Shown piece by piece: positions 52,819-59,905 of a DNA stretch of 64,000 nucleotides. Numbering within the stretch: position 1 is the stretch's first letter; the number at the start of each line of letters is the position of its first letter. A program made the translations under genes and the position numbers. The notes beneath the pieces were generated by a model that was given only the letters and a program-made list of their open reading frames with translations, did no database searches and was not told where the DNA came from. The stretch is from Niveispirillum sp943370215. GTDB taxonomy: Bacteria; Pseudomonadota; Alphaproteobacteria; Azospirillales; Azospirillaceae. The DNA lies in NCBI GenBank assembly GCA_943370215.1, contig CALRQC020000005.1, forward strand, positions 62,001 to 126,000, written 5' to 3'.

Positions 52819-53448
52819 TCAGCCGACAGCCTGCGTCCAACCGCGCCAGTTGTCCCACCAGCAGGGGGATGGGTTGGTGCTGAGGAACCAGTTGGCCCGG
52901 TTCAGCCAGCCCTGGCGGAACTGGGCGTCCGGCGTGCCGGGCTGGCTGATCGACAGATAATAATCCACCCGCTGGGCGGTGTAATTGTCGCAAGCCGTGG
53001 TGATGCCGGTACGGGCGATATATTGGTTAACCAGATTGGCAGTGGTCGGCCCCGGCACGCCATCGGCCGTGGCCCCCACCAATGTCTGCAGGGTTTTGAT
53101 GGCGCGTGACGGGCCGGAGGTCCAGCCGAAATCCATGGTGATGGCGATCAGCGGGCTCCAGCCCAGCTTGTCCAGGCCGGGCTGCTGATAATAATCCTTC
53201 ACGGCGATCTGGGCGGCCACCGCCAGCGTCACATCCTGCTGCATCTGCTGGGCGGTCAGCGCGCAGGGGTCGACATTGATCCAGGCGCCATAGATGTCGG
53301 GTGTCACCCCCCGCATGGTCCCGATCAGCTTGGTGCCGCCAGCCTTGCAATGGGCGTAATTTCCACTATCGGACGGATTGGCTTCCCACAGCCCTTCCCA
53401 TTGGGTGATGGCGATCTGGAAGGCCTGTTCGGGGCTGGGGAAGCTCAT
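52819..53448 (-). CDS. GH108-like lysozyme / endolysin with peptidoglycan-binding domain
   Basis: A 209-residue protein from ATG 53448; the longer upstream frame is alanine-gene shadow. The N-terminal half matches the glycosyl hydrolase 108 (N-acetylmuramidase) plan: FQIAITQWEGLWEANPSDSG with the catalytic Glu, then GTKLIGTMRGVT. The middle has AAQIAVKDYYQQPGLDKL, and LVGATADGVPGPTTANLV is the DG-x-x-GPxT peptidoglycan-binding element of the family. GH108 proteins are phage or secretion-system muramidases. No signal peptide is present, as in many endolysins. It is embedded in the reb operon (32 bases after the Ala-rich gene), suggesting cell-wall breakdown when R-bodies are released. Confidence 0.75.
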   Translation of the reverse strand: MSFPSPEQAFQIAITQWEGLWEANPSDSGNYAHCKAGGTKLIGTMRGVTPDIYGAWINVDPCALTAQQMQQDVTLAVAAQIAVKDYYQQPGLDKLGWSPLIAITMDFGWTSGPSRAIKTLQTLVGATADGVPGPTTANLVNQYIARTGITTACDNYTAQRVDYYLSISQPGTPDAQFRQGWLNRANWFLSTNPSPCWWDNWRGWTQAVG

Positions 53449-53480
53449 TTGTGTCTCGTCTGCTGCGGTCAGGGGCTGTC

Positions 53481-53852
53481 TCAGGCCGGGGGGCTGGTGG
53501 CGGCAATGGCACTGTCCACGGCCTGCTGGGCGGCGGCCATGGCTTGCTGCACGGCATTTTCGGCCGCCTGCATCGCGTTGGCGGCGGCATTGTTCCCGGC
53601 GCCCATTGCCGCGGCAACGGCCGCGTCCGCCTGACGCTGGGCACCAGCCAGGGCGGCGTCGGCCTGTTGGGTCGGGTCGCTGCCAGCAACCGCTGCCGTT
53701 GCCTGTTCCACCCCTTGCTGGGCAGCGGCCATGGCCTGCTGCACGGCATTTTCGGCCGCCTGCATCGCCTGACGAATCAGGTCGGTTGCCGCCTCGATCG
53801 AGGGCGCGGCGGGGAGGGGAGGGGTATCGGGTATATCGCTGCTGGTTGTCAT
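53481..53852 (-). CDS. Ala/Gln-rich helical protein with internal duplication
   Basis: A 123-residue protein with no family I recognise. After a Pro-rich start, almost the whole chain is low-complexity helix of Ala, Gln, Asp and Glu. The module MQAAENAVQQAMAAAQQ occurs twice, at residues 30-46 and 94-110; the coding DNA of the two copies is nearly identical and 192 bases apart. Such sequence should form long amphipathic helices or coiled coils. It lies between the 357-aa gene and the lysozyme gene in the reb operon and could be a scaffold or R-body-associated protein (inference). Confidence 0.7.
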   Translation of the reverse strand: MTTSSDIPDTPPLPAAPSIEAATDLIRQAMQAAENAVQQAMAAAQQGVEQATAAVAGSDPTQQADAALAGAQRQADAAVAAAMGAGNNAAANAMQAAENAVQQAMAAAQQAVDSAIAATSPPA

Positions 53853-53863
53853 CGGATCGGCCT

Positions 53864-54937
53864 TTACTGCGGGTTGCCAGGAACGGGATTGGTGCCGGTT
53901 TCATGGGCCTGCTGGCGCCGGAACAGCACCGTGGTGATATTCCCATTGGCGCTCAGCACCAGTTCGCCGACCAGACCATTACCTTCCAGGGGGAAGCGGC
54001 AGGTGGCGCCATCCTGTTCCATCAGGCCCCGCCGGGGCGGGTTGGTCTGCAGGAAAGCCTGCCAGGTGCCCAGATATTCCTGGATCGTCTGCTGTGCCTG
54101 CTGGCTGTTGCCGCCGGCATAATTGGAATGGATCATGATATTGGCGCAGGCTTCGGACAGGCGGGCAAAGCCGACCAGATTGCCGCGTCGCAGCCAGTCC
54201 TGCACCGCCGCCGCCACTTCCCCCGGCGCGGCCAGCGGGCCGACGGAGGGGCAGTCCAGCGCGCCGAACAGCAGGGGCAGCAGGGTCTGCATGGCGGTGG
54301 TGGCCATCTGCGTCTGTCTTTCCGCCGGCTCGCCACGCAGCGACAGGCGGGTCACATAACCCAGGAAGGCCGTATAATAATCCGCGAATTCCGCCGGGCT
54401 GCGGGCCTGGGTCACCGCGAAGGAAGCCGCCGCCTGATTGACCGGATCGTTGCTGGCGGCGTCGGGGAAGGCCATCATGGCGTGCAGGACGGTCAGACTT
54501 TGCAGATCCAGCACCTGAAACAGCGGATTGTCAGCCAGATTCAGGCTTGCCAGCAGCGCCCGCACTGCCTGGAAGCCGGTGGCGGTGACCAGCCGGTGAT
54601 TGGAGAGCAGGGTTTGCAACTGGCTCTGCAGCACCGGGTTGGACGGGTCGGTTTCCGCCCGCAACAGCGTACGCAGATCGGCGGGGCCAAGCGTCATCAG
54701 CTTCACCGGCCCTACCAACAATTGCAGGTTGGGCAGTAATGTGCAGGCTGTGCCATGCAGCCCGCGCTGCACCCCGTCCAGCAGCCGGCTTTCATCGCTG
54801 AAAGCGTAGTTACCCGGTGCCTGTACGGCCCATTGCACCCATTCAATCCCGCCATCCACTGTGGCCAGCGCCAGCCTGGCGACGTCGGAAAGGTTGGTCT
54901 GCCCGGTGATGGCCCTGTTGGCGATGATCAGCGTCAT
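53864..54937 (-). CDS. Orphan protein of the R-body locus
   Basis: A 357-residue protein that I cannot place in a family. It has no signal peptide or membrane helix. The sequence is rich in Leu, Ala and Gln and mostly helical (LLRAETDPSNPVLQSQLQTL, ATGFQAVRALLASLNLADNP, YYTAFLGYVTRLSLRGEPAE), with a beta-rich end (GLVGELVLSANGNITTVLFR). It lies 19 bases after the RebB-like 116-aa gene and 11 bases before the Ala-rich gene on the reb strand. Its size and position suggest an assembly or regulatory factor for the ribbon proteins, but no motif supports a specific role. Confidence 0.7.
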   Translation of the reverse strand: MTLIIANRAITGQTNLSDVARLALATVDGGIEWVQWAVQAPGNYAFSDESRLLDGVQRGLHGTACTLLPNLQLLVGPVKLMTLGPADLRTLLRAETDPSNPVLQSQLQTLLSNHRLVTATGFQAVRALLASLNLADNPLFQVLDLQSLTVLHAMMAFPDAASNDPVNQAAASFAVTQARSPAEFADYYTAFLGYVTRLSLRGEPAERQTQMATTAMQTLLPLLFGALDCPSVGPLAAPGEVAAAVQDWLRRGNLVGFARLSEACANIMIHSNYAGGNSQQAQQTIQEYLGTWQAFLQTNPPRRGLMEQDGATCRFPLEGNGLVGELVLSANGNITTVLFRRQQAHETGTNPVPGNPQ

Positions 54938-54956
54938 GATCGTTCCTGTCCGCTTG

Positions 54957-55307
54957 TCAGCCTGCCGGGAAGCTCTTCAGCACCGTGGAGGCCGCTGTAC
55001 CGATATTGCTGAAATCCGTTGTCGCGGACTTGGTCATTTCCTGCGCCAGGGTCAGCGCTTCCTTATAGCGCGAATCCCCGGTAGCAAGGAACTGTGCCAT
55101 TGCAACCCCGGCCGCCGTGCTGGCGATGGTGGTGGCGTTGCGCAGGGCATCGGCAGCGTCCTGCACGGCAATCGCCGCCGCCTGGGCCACCGACTGATAG
55201 GCTTTACCGGCACCGCTGGTCAGTACCACCTGCGGTGCCATGGTTGCCTGCTGCACCTGGTTGATGACGTCGATGACCTGCGGATTGACCTTGCTGATAT
55301 CGCCCAT
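54957..55307 (-). CDS. RebB-like small protein
   Basis: A 116-residue protein with the RebB outline in weak form: VNPQVIDVINQVQQATMAPQ corresponds to the VN-QITDSVTQ-N region of the RebB copies upstream, followed by a helical Ala-rich stretch (AAAIAVQDAADALRNATTIA) where RebB has its AHNATNAQQQ helix. It continues about 25 residues beyond normal RebB length. In known R-body loci small diverged Reb proteins help initiate or modulate polymerisation. The assignment is by pattern, not by strong identity. Confidence 0.6.
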   Translation of the reverse strand: MGDISKVNPQVIDVINQVQQATMAPQVVLTSGAGKAYQSVAQAAAIAVQDAADALRNATTIASTAAGVAMAQFLATGDSRYKEALTLAQEMTKSATTDFSNIGTAASTVLKSFPAG

Positions 55308-55366
55308 GACGGAGCCTCATTGCTGGGATAGATGGATCGGCCGACGCTGGTACCGGGGATCAGGGG

Positions 55367-55936
55367 TCAGTTGCTGCCACCGGCGACGGTGTCATTCCCG
55401 GCATCGCCATTGCCTGCCTTGCCGTTCGTGTCCGACGGCTTTGCATCATCGGTCTGTTTGACCGGGACCGTGTTGGATAAAGGCACCCCGCCGGCCTGCT
55501 TGATCAGGTCATCCAGCGCCGTGCTGGCCTTTTCCGCATCGCCGCCAGACTGTTTGGCCAGATGCCGCAGGGTGGCGATGGCGGCCTGCGCCTGGGCCAT
55601 GGCGGCCGCTTCGGCCATTGCCGTGGTCATATAGGGCGGGGCCGGGGGCGGCAGATCATGCACCGCCGGTGGCGGCGGGGGCGGTGGAGAGGGCGGTACC
55701 GGGATGGGGATGGGCGTCTGCAACATGCGCGCACACGCGGCCGTCACGGCGGCATTGCCGGTCATCCCGGCATTCTGCTGGCGGTTGACGGCGTTGTACA
55801 TCGCCATCCCCAGCGTTTCCACCATCACCGTATCCAACATGCCGAAGGCATTGGATGGCGCCTGTCCGGTCAGCAATGTCGCCGTACCGGTCACGGAATC
55901 CACGATTTGATCATTGACCATCACATCCTCGGCCAT
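55367..55936 (-). CDS. RebB-like protein with polyproline linker and tail
   Basis: A 189-residue protein from ATG 55936. Residues 1-75 are a RebB-like domain (VNDQIVDSVTGTATLLTGQA, then GMLDTVMVETLGMAMYNAVN with RQQNAGM). A polyproline linker follows at about 87-110, then a helical segment (MAEAAAMAQAQAAIATLRHL) and a polar Asp/Gly-rich end. The plan, a ribbon-type domain joined by a flexible proline arm to an extra helix, would suit a ribbon terminus or a coupling protein. It is the second-longest Reb-strand structural candidate here and sits 38 bases after the 76-aa gene. Confidence 0.65.
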   Translation of the reverse strand: MAEDVMVNDQIVDSVTGTATLLTGQAPSNAFGMLDTVMVETLGMAMYNAVNRQQNAGMTGNAAVTAACARMLQTPIPIPVPPSPPPPPPPAVHDLPPPAPPYMTTAMAEAAAMAQAQAAIATLRHLAKQSGGDAEKASTALDDLIKQAGGVPLSNTVPVKQTDDAKPSDTNGKAGNGDAGNDTVAGGSN

Positions 55937-55974
55937 TCTTCTATCCGTCCAGGGGGCGCTTATCAAAGAGGGGC

Positions 55975-56205
55975 TCAGGGGCTGGCAGCACTTTGCAGGA
56001 TCATGGTGACCACCCGGCCCAGCACCGCCTCGCCAATCGCCTGGCCGCGCTGCTGGTTTGCCGTGGCATTGGCCATGGCCAGCCCCAGCGCCTGGGCGGT
56101 GCTGGTATAAACCATGCCCATGGCGATCGATGGTGCCATCGCCACATTGATGACGGTGACATCATCCACCGCCGCCACGGCCGGTACGCTGCCGCCATCG
56201 GCCAT
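55975..56205 (-). CDS. Short RebB-like protein
   Basis: A 76-residue protein from ATG 56205 with GGGGGCACG before it. VAMAPSIAMGMVYTSTAQAL aligns with LGDAPAIAMGNLYQATAQAL of the RebB copies, and ANATANQQRGQAIGEAVLGR with their AHNATNAQQQSYVT region. The N-terminal VNSQITDSVTQ part is replaced by an unrelated short segment and the C-terminal LYSLDTATTG part is missing, so it may be a truncated or specialised paralogue, such as a cap or nucleator. Confidence 0.65.
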   Translation of the reverse strand: MADGGSVPAVAAVDDVTVINVAMAPSIAMGMVYTSTAQALGLAMANATANQQRGQAIGEAVLGRVVTMILQSAASP

Positions 56206-56267
56206 CGTGCCCCCATGTCAGCTTGGTCGGGCGGCCGGTGAAAGCCGGCCGCCCGAACCGGCCGCGA

Positions 56268-56540
56268 TCAGACCAGACCCAGCACCTGTGCCGTGGCGGC
56301 ACCGGTGGTGGCCGTGTCCAGCGTCAGCAGGGTGGAGACCGCCTGCGTGGTCGCCGTCTGCATGGTCACATAGGACTGGTTCTGGTTGTTAGTGGCATTG
56401 TGCGCGGCATTGGACAGGGCCTGGCTGGTGGCCACCATCAGGTTGCCCATGGCGACGGCAGGCGCGTCACCCAGCACCTTGGTGTTGACCTGGGTGATGC
56501 TGTCGGTGATCTGGCTGTTGAGCGCGGTGGGGAAAGCCAT
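56268..56540 (-). CDS. rebB: RebB family R-body protein (copy 4)
   Basis: A 90-residue protein of the RebB family (PF11747), the building block of R-bodies, coiled protein ribbons that unroll explosively. It has MAFPTALNSQITDSITQVN, KVLGDAPAVAMGNL, AHNATNNQNQSYVTMQTAT and ends LDTATTGAATAQVLGLV. AAGGAG precedes the start. Of the four copies in a row this one has the most changes in the middle (LMVATSQALSNA in place of LYQATAQALANA). Confidence 0.9.
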   Translation of the reverse strand: MAFPTALNSQITDSITQVNTKVLGDAPAVAMGNLMVATSQALSNAAHNATNNQNQSYVTMQTATTQAVSTLLTLDTATTGAATAQVLGLV

Positions 56541-56576
56541 TGTAAATGCTCCTTCTTGTCAGGGATGGAATGACCA

Positions 56577-56843
56577 TCAGCGCAGGATTTTCTTGGTCGC
56601 TGCGGCTGCGGTTCCGGTGTTGAGGGAATAAAGCAGTGCCACCCCGGCCGTTGTCGCGGCCTGGGCCGCCACATACATCTGCTGTTGGGCCATGGTGGCA
56701 TTGTGCGCCGCGTTCGCCAGCGCCTGGGCGGTGGCCTGATACAGGCTGCCCATGGCGACCGCTGGCGCGATGCCAAGGACCTGCAGATTGCTCTGGGTTA
56801 CCGAATCCGTGATTTGACTATTGACGGCGGTCGGGAAAGCCAT
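56577..56843 (-). CDS. rebB: RebB family R-body protein (copy 3)
   Basis: An 88-residue RebB paralogue from ATG 56843 (AGGAA 9 bases upstream; a GTG three codons earlier is also in frame). It keeps MAFPTAVNSQITDSVTQSN and LYQATAQALANAAHNAT, but the hydrophilic middle is MAQQQMYVAAQAAT and the end is LYSLNTGTAAAATKKILR, with a basic tail unlike the other copies. Differences between copies may set ribbon width or pH response (inference). Confidence 0.9.
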   Translation of the reverse strand: MAFPTAVNSQITDSVTQSNLQVLGIAPAVAMGSLYQATAQALANAAHNATMAQQQMYVAAQAATTAGVALLYSLNTGTAAAATKKILR

Positions 56844-56920
56844 GGCGGCCACTTCCTGGGCTTATGGGTTCGGCGGGGTGACGGGCGGCCATCCGGTCGG
56901 ATCGGGCCGCGCTTCACCGG

Positions 56921-57190
56921 TCAGGAGGACAGGATGTCCTTGGTGGCGACACCGGTGGTGGCCGTATCCAGCGAATAGAGCGTGGCCACGCCCATGGTGG
57001 TGGCGGCCTGGGCCGTCACATAGCTCTGCTGCTGGGCATTGGTGGCATTATGCGCCGCGTTGGCCAGCGCCTGGGCGGTGGCCTGGAACAGGTTGCCCAT
57101 GGCAATGGCCGGCGCATCGCCCAGAACCTTGGTATTGGCCTGGGTCACGCTGTCGGTGATCTGGTTGTTTACGGCGGTGGGAAAAGCCAT
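56921..57190 (-). CDS. rebB: RebB family R-body protein (copy 2)
   Basis: An 89-residue RebB protein, very close to copy 1. AAAGGAG lies 7 bases before the start. It has AVNNQITDSVTQANTKVLGD, AIAMGNLFQATAQALANAAH and NATNAQQQSYVTAQAATTMG, followed by VATLYSLDTATTGVATKDIL. Known R-bodies need two similar RebB-type chains (RebA and RebB); copies 1 and 2 are the best candidates for that pair. Confidence 0.92.
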   Translation of the reverse strand: MAFPTAVNNQITDSVTQANTKVLGDAPAIAMGNLFQATAQALANAAHNATNAQQQSYVTAQAATTMGVATLYSLDTATTGVATKDILSS

Positions 57191-57261
57191 CTCATCTCTC
57201 CTTTAAAGGGGTAAGCTGTCAGGTCGCCTCACCCGCCCCGGCCGGGGCGGGTGGCCGGGGA

Positions 57262-57549
57262 TCAGCCCAGACCCTTCACGCCGGTTTTCAGGATTTCCGT
57301 GGTGGCAACACCGGTGGTGGCCGTATCCAGCGAATAGAGCGTGGCCACACCCATGGTGGTGGCGGACTGGGACGTCACATAGCTCTGCTGCTGGGCGTTG
57401 GTCGCGTTGTGTGCCGCGTTCGCCAGGGCCTGGGCGGTGGCCTGATACAGGTTGCCCATCGCAATGGCAGGGGCATCGCCCAGCACCTTGGTATTCACCT
57501 GGGTGACGCTATCGGTGATCTGGTCATTGACCGCAGTAGGGAAAGCCAT
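57262..57549 (-). CDS. rebB: RebB family R-body protein (copy 1)
   Basis: A 95-residue RebB protein from ATG 57549 (AGAGG upstream). It is the first gene of the reb strand and nearly identical to copy 2 over most of its length (ITDSVTQVNTKVLGDAPAIA, NLYQATAQALANAAHNATNA, VATLYSLDTATTGVAT), with a distinct end ILKTGVKGLG. The frame runs open 40 codons further upstream but that part has no RebB similarity and lies in the promoter region. Confidence 0.92.
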   Translation of the reverse strand: MAFPTAVNDQITDSVTQVNTKVLGDAPAIAMGNLYQATAQALANAAHNATNAQQQSYVTSQSATTMGVATLYSLDTATTGVATTEILKTGVKGLG

Positions 57550-57938
57550 GTCTAGCCTCTTCGTTGGCCGGTGGACGGCACAGCGACCGTCACCGGGTCT
57601 GTCGTGGAAAGAGCAGGAGGAAACTGTGGGACAGACCCTATGCCAACACGCGAAAAACTGATTGGACAAATTTACTAAAAGTAGTTTCTGGAAAACAGGT
57701 TATTTTTGACAAACCGTGACAGATTACCATCGATTTTTCCGCTTTTGATCGAATAAATCTATCGGCATATTGTTGTATTTTATGTATCTGTAAATGTATT
57801 AACCATTTTATACGGAATAAACAAATATTATTCATTTTGTTGAAATATGATAAACTCTGATTAATCGTTGGGCCGCTCACATGATCGATTGTATTTTCTT
57901 CAGGAAAAGCAATTCACTCCCGGCTGCATGAAAAGACG
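57550..57938 (-). promoter_or_regulatory. AT-rich upstream region of the reb locus
   Basis: A strongly AT-rich stretch (especially 57650-57880) in an otherwise GC-rich window, with no supported gene. It must contain the promoter for the leftward reb genes. No clear -35/-10 or -24/-12 pair could be fixed. Such AT-rich islands are often silenced by H-NS-like or MucR/Ros-type proteins and mark acquired operons (inference). Confidence 0.5.
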
Positions 57939-57970
57939 AAAGCCGTTTCCGGTTGCCCGGAAACGGCTTT
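57939..57970. terminator. Terminator of the aldehyde dehydrogenase gene
   Basis: Perfect 14-bp stem AAAGCCGTTTCCGG / CCGGAAACGGCTTT with a TTGC loop, 46 bases after the leftward stop at 58017. On the minus strand it ends in TTT and then CGTCTTTTC. It shields the reb region from readthrough. Confidence 0.85.
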
Positions 57971-58016
57971 GCTGAAAAGTGCCGGTTAGCGCCGGCAGAG
58001 AAGCGGGAAGGCCGGA

Positions 58017-59597
58017 TTACACTGGCTGGCGCACGCCATCCACCCGGCGGGTGATCTTCCACGGGTTGTCCGCCTGCACGGCCGGCGGCAGCAGCGCGTC
58101 GGGCAGGTTCTGGTAACAGACCGGGCGGACGAACCGGTCGATCGCCAGCGCCCCGACGGAGGTGCTGCGCGCATCGCTGGTGGCGGGGAAGGGGCCGCCA
58201 TGCACCATGGCGTGGCAAACCTCCACCCCCGTCGGCCAGCCATTGGCCAGCACGCGGCCGGCGCGTTCGGCCAGCAGGGGCAAGAACTCCGCCGCCAGTG
58301 GCTGATCGGCCGCATCCATCAGGATGGTGGCGGTCAACTGGCCTTCCAGCCCGGCCAGCACCTGGGCCAGTTCCGCCTTGTCACGGCAGACAATGACCAG
58401 GGAGGAGGAGCCGAACACCTCCGCCCCCAGCGTCTCGTCGGAGAGGAAATGCTGGGCATCGGTGCGGAACAGGGCGGCCTGGCCCCGGTTGGTGCCCTCG
58501 CCCCCCAATCCGCGCGCCACCAGGGTGACGGCCTCGTGCCCTTCCAGCGTGTCCACGCCGGCGCAATAATGCTGCCAGATGCCGCCCGACAGCATCACCT
58601 GGGCGGCGGCCTTGCTCAGATGCTCACCGGCGGCGGCGATGAAGGCCTCCGTCTCCGGCCCGGCCAGCGCCAGCACCAGACCGGGGTTGGTGCAGAACTG
58701 GCCGGCACCCATGGTCAGTGAACCGATGAAGGCGGCGGCCAGATCGGCCCCGCGCGACGCGGCCGCGTGCGGCAGCAGCAGCACCGGGTTGATGGAACTC
58801 ATCTCCGCATAGACCGGAATGGGGTCCGGGCGCTTGGCGGCGATGGCGGCCAGCGCCAGCCCGCCGGCGCGGGAGCCGGTGAAACCCACGGCCTTGATGC
58901 GCGGATGCGCCACCAGCGAGCCGCCCAGAACCTGCGTCGTGCCCGGCAGATAGGAGAAGACACCTTCGGGCAGGCCGGCGGTGGCCACCGCCTCCGCAAT
59001 GGCGCGGGCCACCAGTTCGCCCGTACCGGGGTGGGCCGGATGGCCCTTCACCACCACCGGGCAGCCGGCGGCCAGCGCCGACGCCGTGTCACCACCGGCA
59101 ACGGAGAAGGCCAGCGGGAAGTTGCTGGCCCCGAACACGGCCACCGGGCCGATGGCCTGGTTGACGCGGGCCAGGAACGGGCGGGGCAGGGGGGCACGAT
59201 CGGGCAGGGCGGGGTCGATGGTGGCATCCAGCCAGTCACCTTGGCGCACCACACTGGCGAACAGGCGCAACTGGCCGACGGTACGGCCACGCTCCCCTTC
59301 CAGGCGCGGGCGGGGCAGGCCGGATTCGGCCATGGCGCGGACGATCAGATCATCGCCGATGGCCAGGATACGGGCGGCCACATCCTCCAGAAACGCGGCG
59401 CGGGCTTCCAGCGACAGGGTGGAGAAGGTGGGGAAGGCCGCCGCTGCCAGGGCGCAGGCCTCCGCCACATGGCCGGCATCGGCTTCGGAGAAATCGGGGC
59501 CAATCACGTCGCCCGTGGCGGGATTCAGGGCCTGGAACCGGGTCTGGGCCTGAACCTGCTTGGCACCGATCAGGATGCTGCCGTCGATCACACTCAT
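58017..59597 (-). CDS. Aldehyde dehydrogenase, alpha-ketoglutaric semialdehyde type
   Basis: A 526-residue NADP-type aldehyde dehydrogenase. The active-site Cys is in GAGQFCTNPG and the general-base Glu in VYAEMSSINPV; the cofactor region has FGASNFPLAFSVAGGDTASA and VGFTGSRAGG. The MSSINPV and GQFCTNPG forms are typical of 2,5-dioxopentanoate (alpha-ketoglutaric semialdehyde) dehydrogenases, the last step of non-phosphorylating pentose, hexuronate or hydroxyproline pathways. A pentonate-type dehydratase, an aldose epimerase and a sugar transporter lie nearby, so oxidation of L-arabinose or D-xylose to 2-oxoglutarate is the likely pathway (inference). Confidence 0.88.
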   Translation of the reverse strand: MSVIDGSILIGAKQVQAQTRFQALNPATGDVIGPDFSEADAGHVAEACALAAAAFPTFSTLSLEARAAFLEDVAARILAIGDDLIVRAMAESGLPRPRLEGERGRTVGQLRLFASVVRQGDWLDATIDPALPDRAPLPRPFLARVNQAIGPVAVFGASNFPLAFSVAGGDTASALAAGCPVVVKGHPAHPGTGELVARAIAEAVATAGLPEGVFSYLPGTTQVLGGSLVAHPRIKAVGFTGSRAGGLALAAIAAKRPDPIPVYAEMSSINPVLLLPHAAASRGADLAAAFIGSLTMGAGQFCTNPGLVLALAGPETEAFIAAAGEHLSKAAAQVMLSGGIWQHYCAGVDTLEGHEAVTLVARGLGGEGTNRGQAALFRTDAQHFLSDETLGAEVFGSSSLVIVCRDKAELAQVLAGLEGQLTATILMDAADQPLAAEFLPLLAERAGRVLANGWPTGVEVCHAMVHGGPFPATSDARSTSVGALAIDRFVRPVCYQNLPDALLPPAVQADNPWKITRRVDGVRQPV

Positions 59598-59729
59598 TTT
59601 TAACTTACCTCCGCTCCGGCGGGTACCATACCCGCATCGGCATCATAACAAGGGCCTGTTACCGTTCAGGCGGTTGGGGGGATCAAGGAGCCTGGCCATA
59701 AACTGTCTCTACTTTTCCAGCCTCTTAAC

Positions 59730-59801
59730 CGTCATTCCCGCGAAGGCGGGAATCCAAAATCCGGGCTGTTGTATGGATACCCGCCTTCGCGGGAATGATG
59801 G
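59730..59801. repeat. Palindromic intergenic element
   Basis: CGTCATTCCCGCGAAGGCGG at the left and, after 17 bases from the arm end, TACCCGCCTTCGCGGGAATG on the right make a long imperfect hairpin. The GTCATTCCCGCGAAGGCGGG unit is a dispersed palindromic repeat seen in many proteobacteria. A decayed copy is at 4608-4642. The other bases of 59598-59862 hold no gene. Confidence 0.8.
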
Positions 59802-59862
59802 TGGTGAAGTGGCAAGGGAGTGAACAGAAAACCACCTTTCGGAATAGGCTTTTGGCGAATTA

Positions 59863-59881
59863 CCCCCCGACTACCGGGGGG
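59863..59881 (-). terminator. Putative terminator of the transporter gene
   Basis: 7-bp stem CCCCCCG / CGGGGGG with an ACTAC loop, 24 bases after the leftward stop at 59906. Only a short AT stretch follows, so efficiency is uncertain. Confidence 0.5.
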
Positions 59882-59905
59882 CTTATCCTCCCTCAAAAAC
59901 CACCC

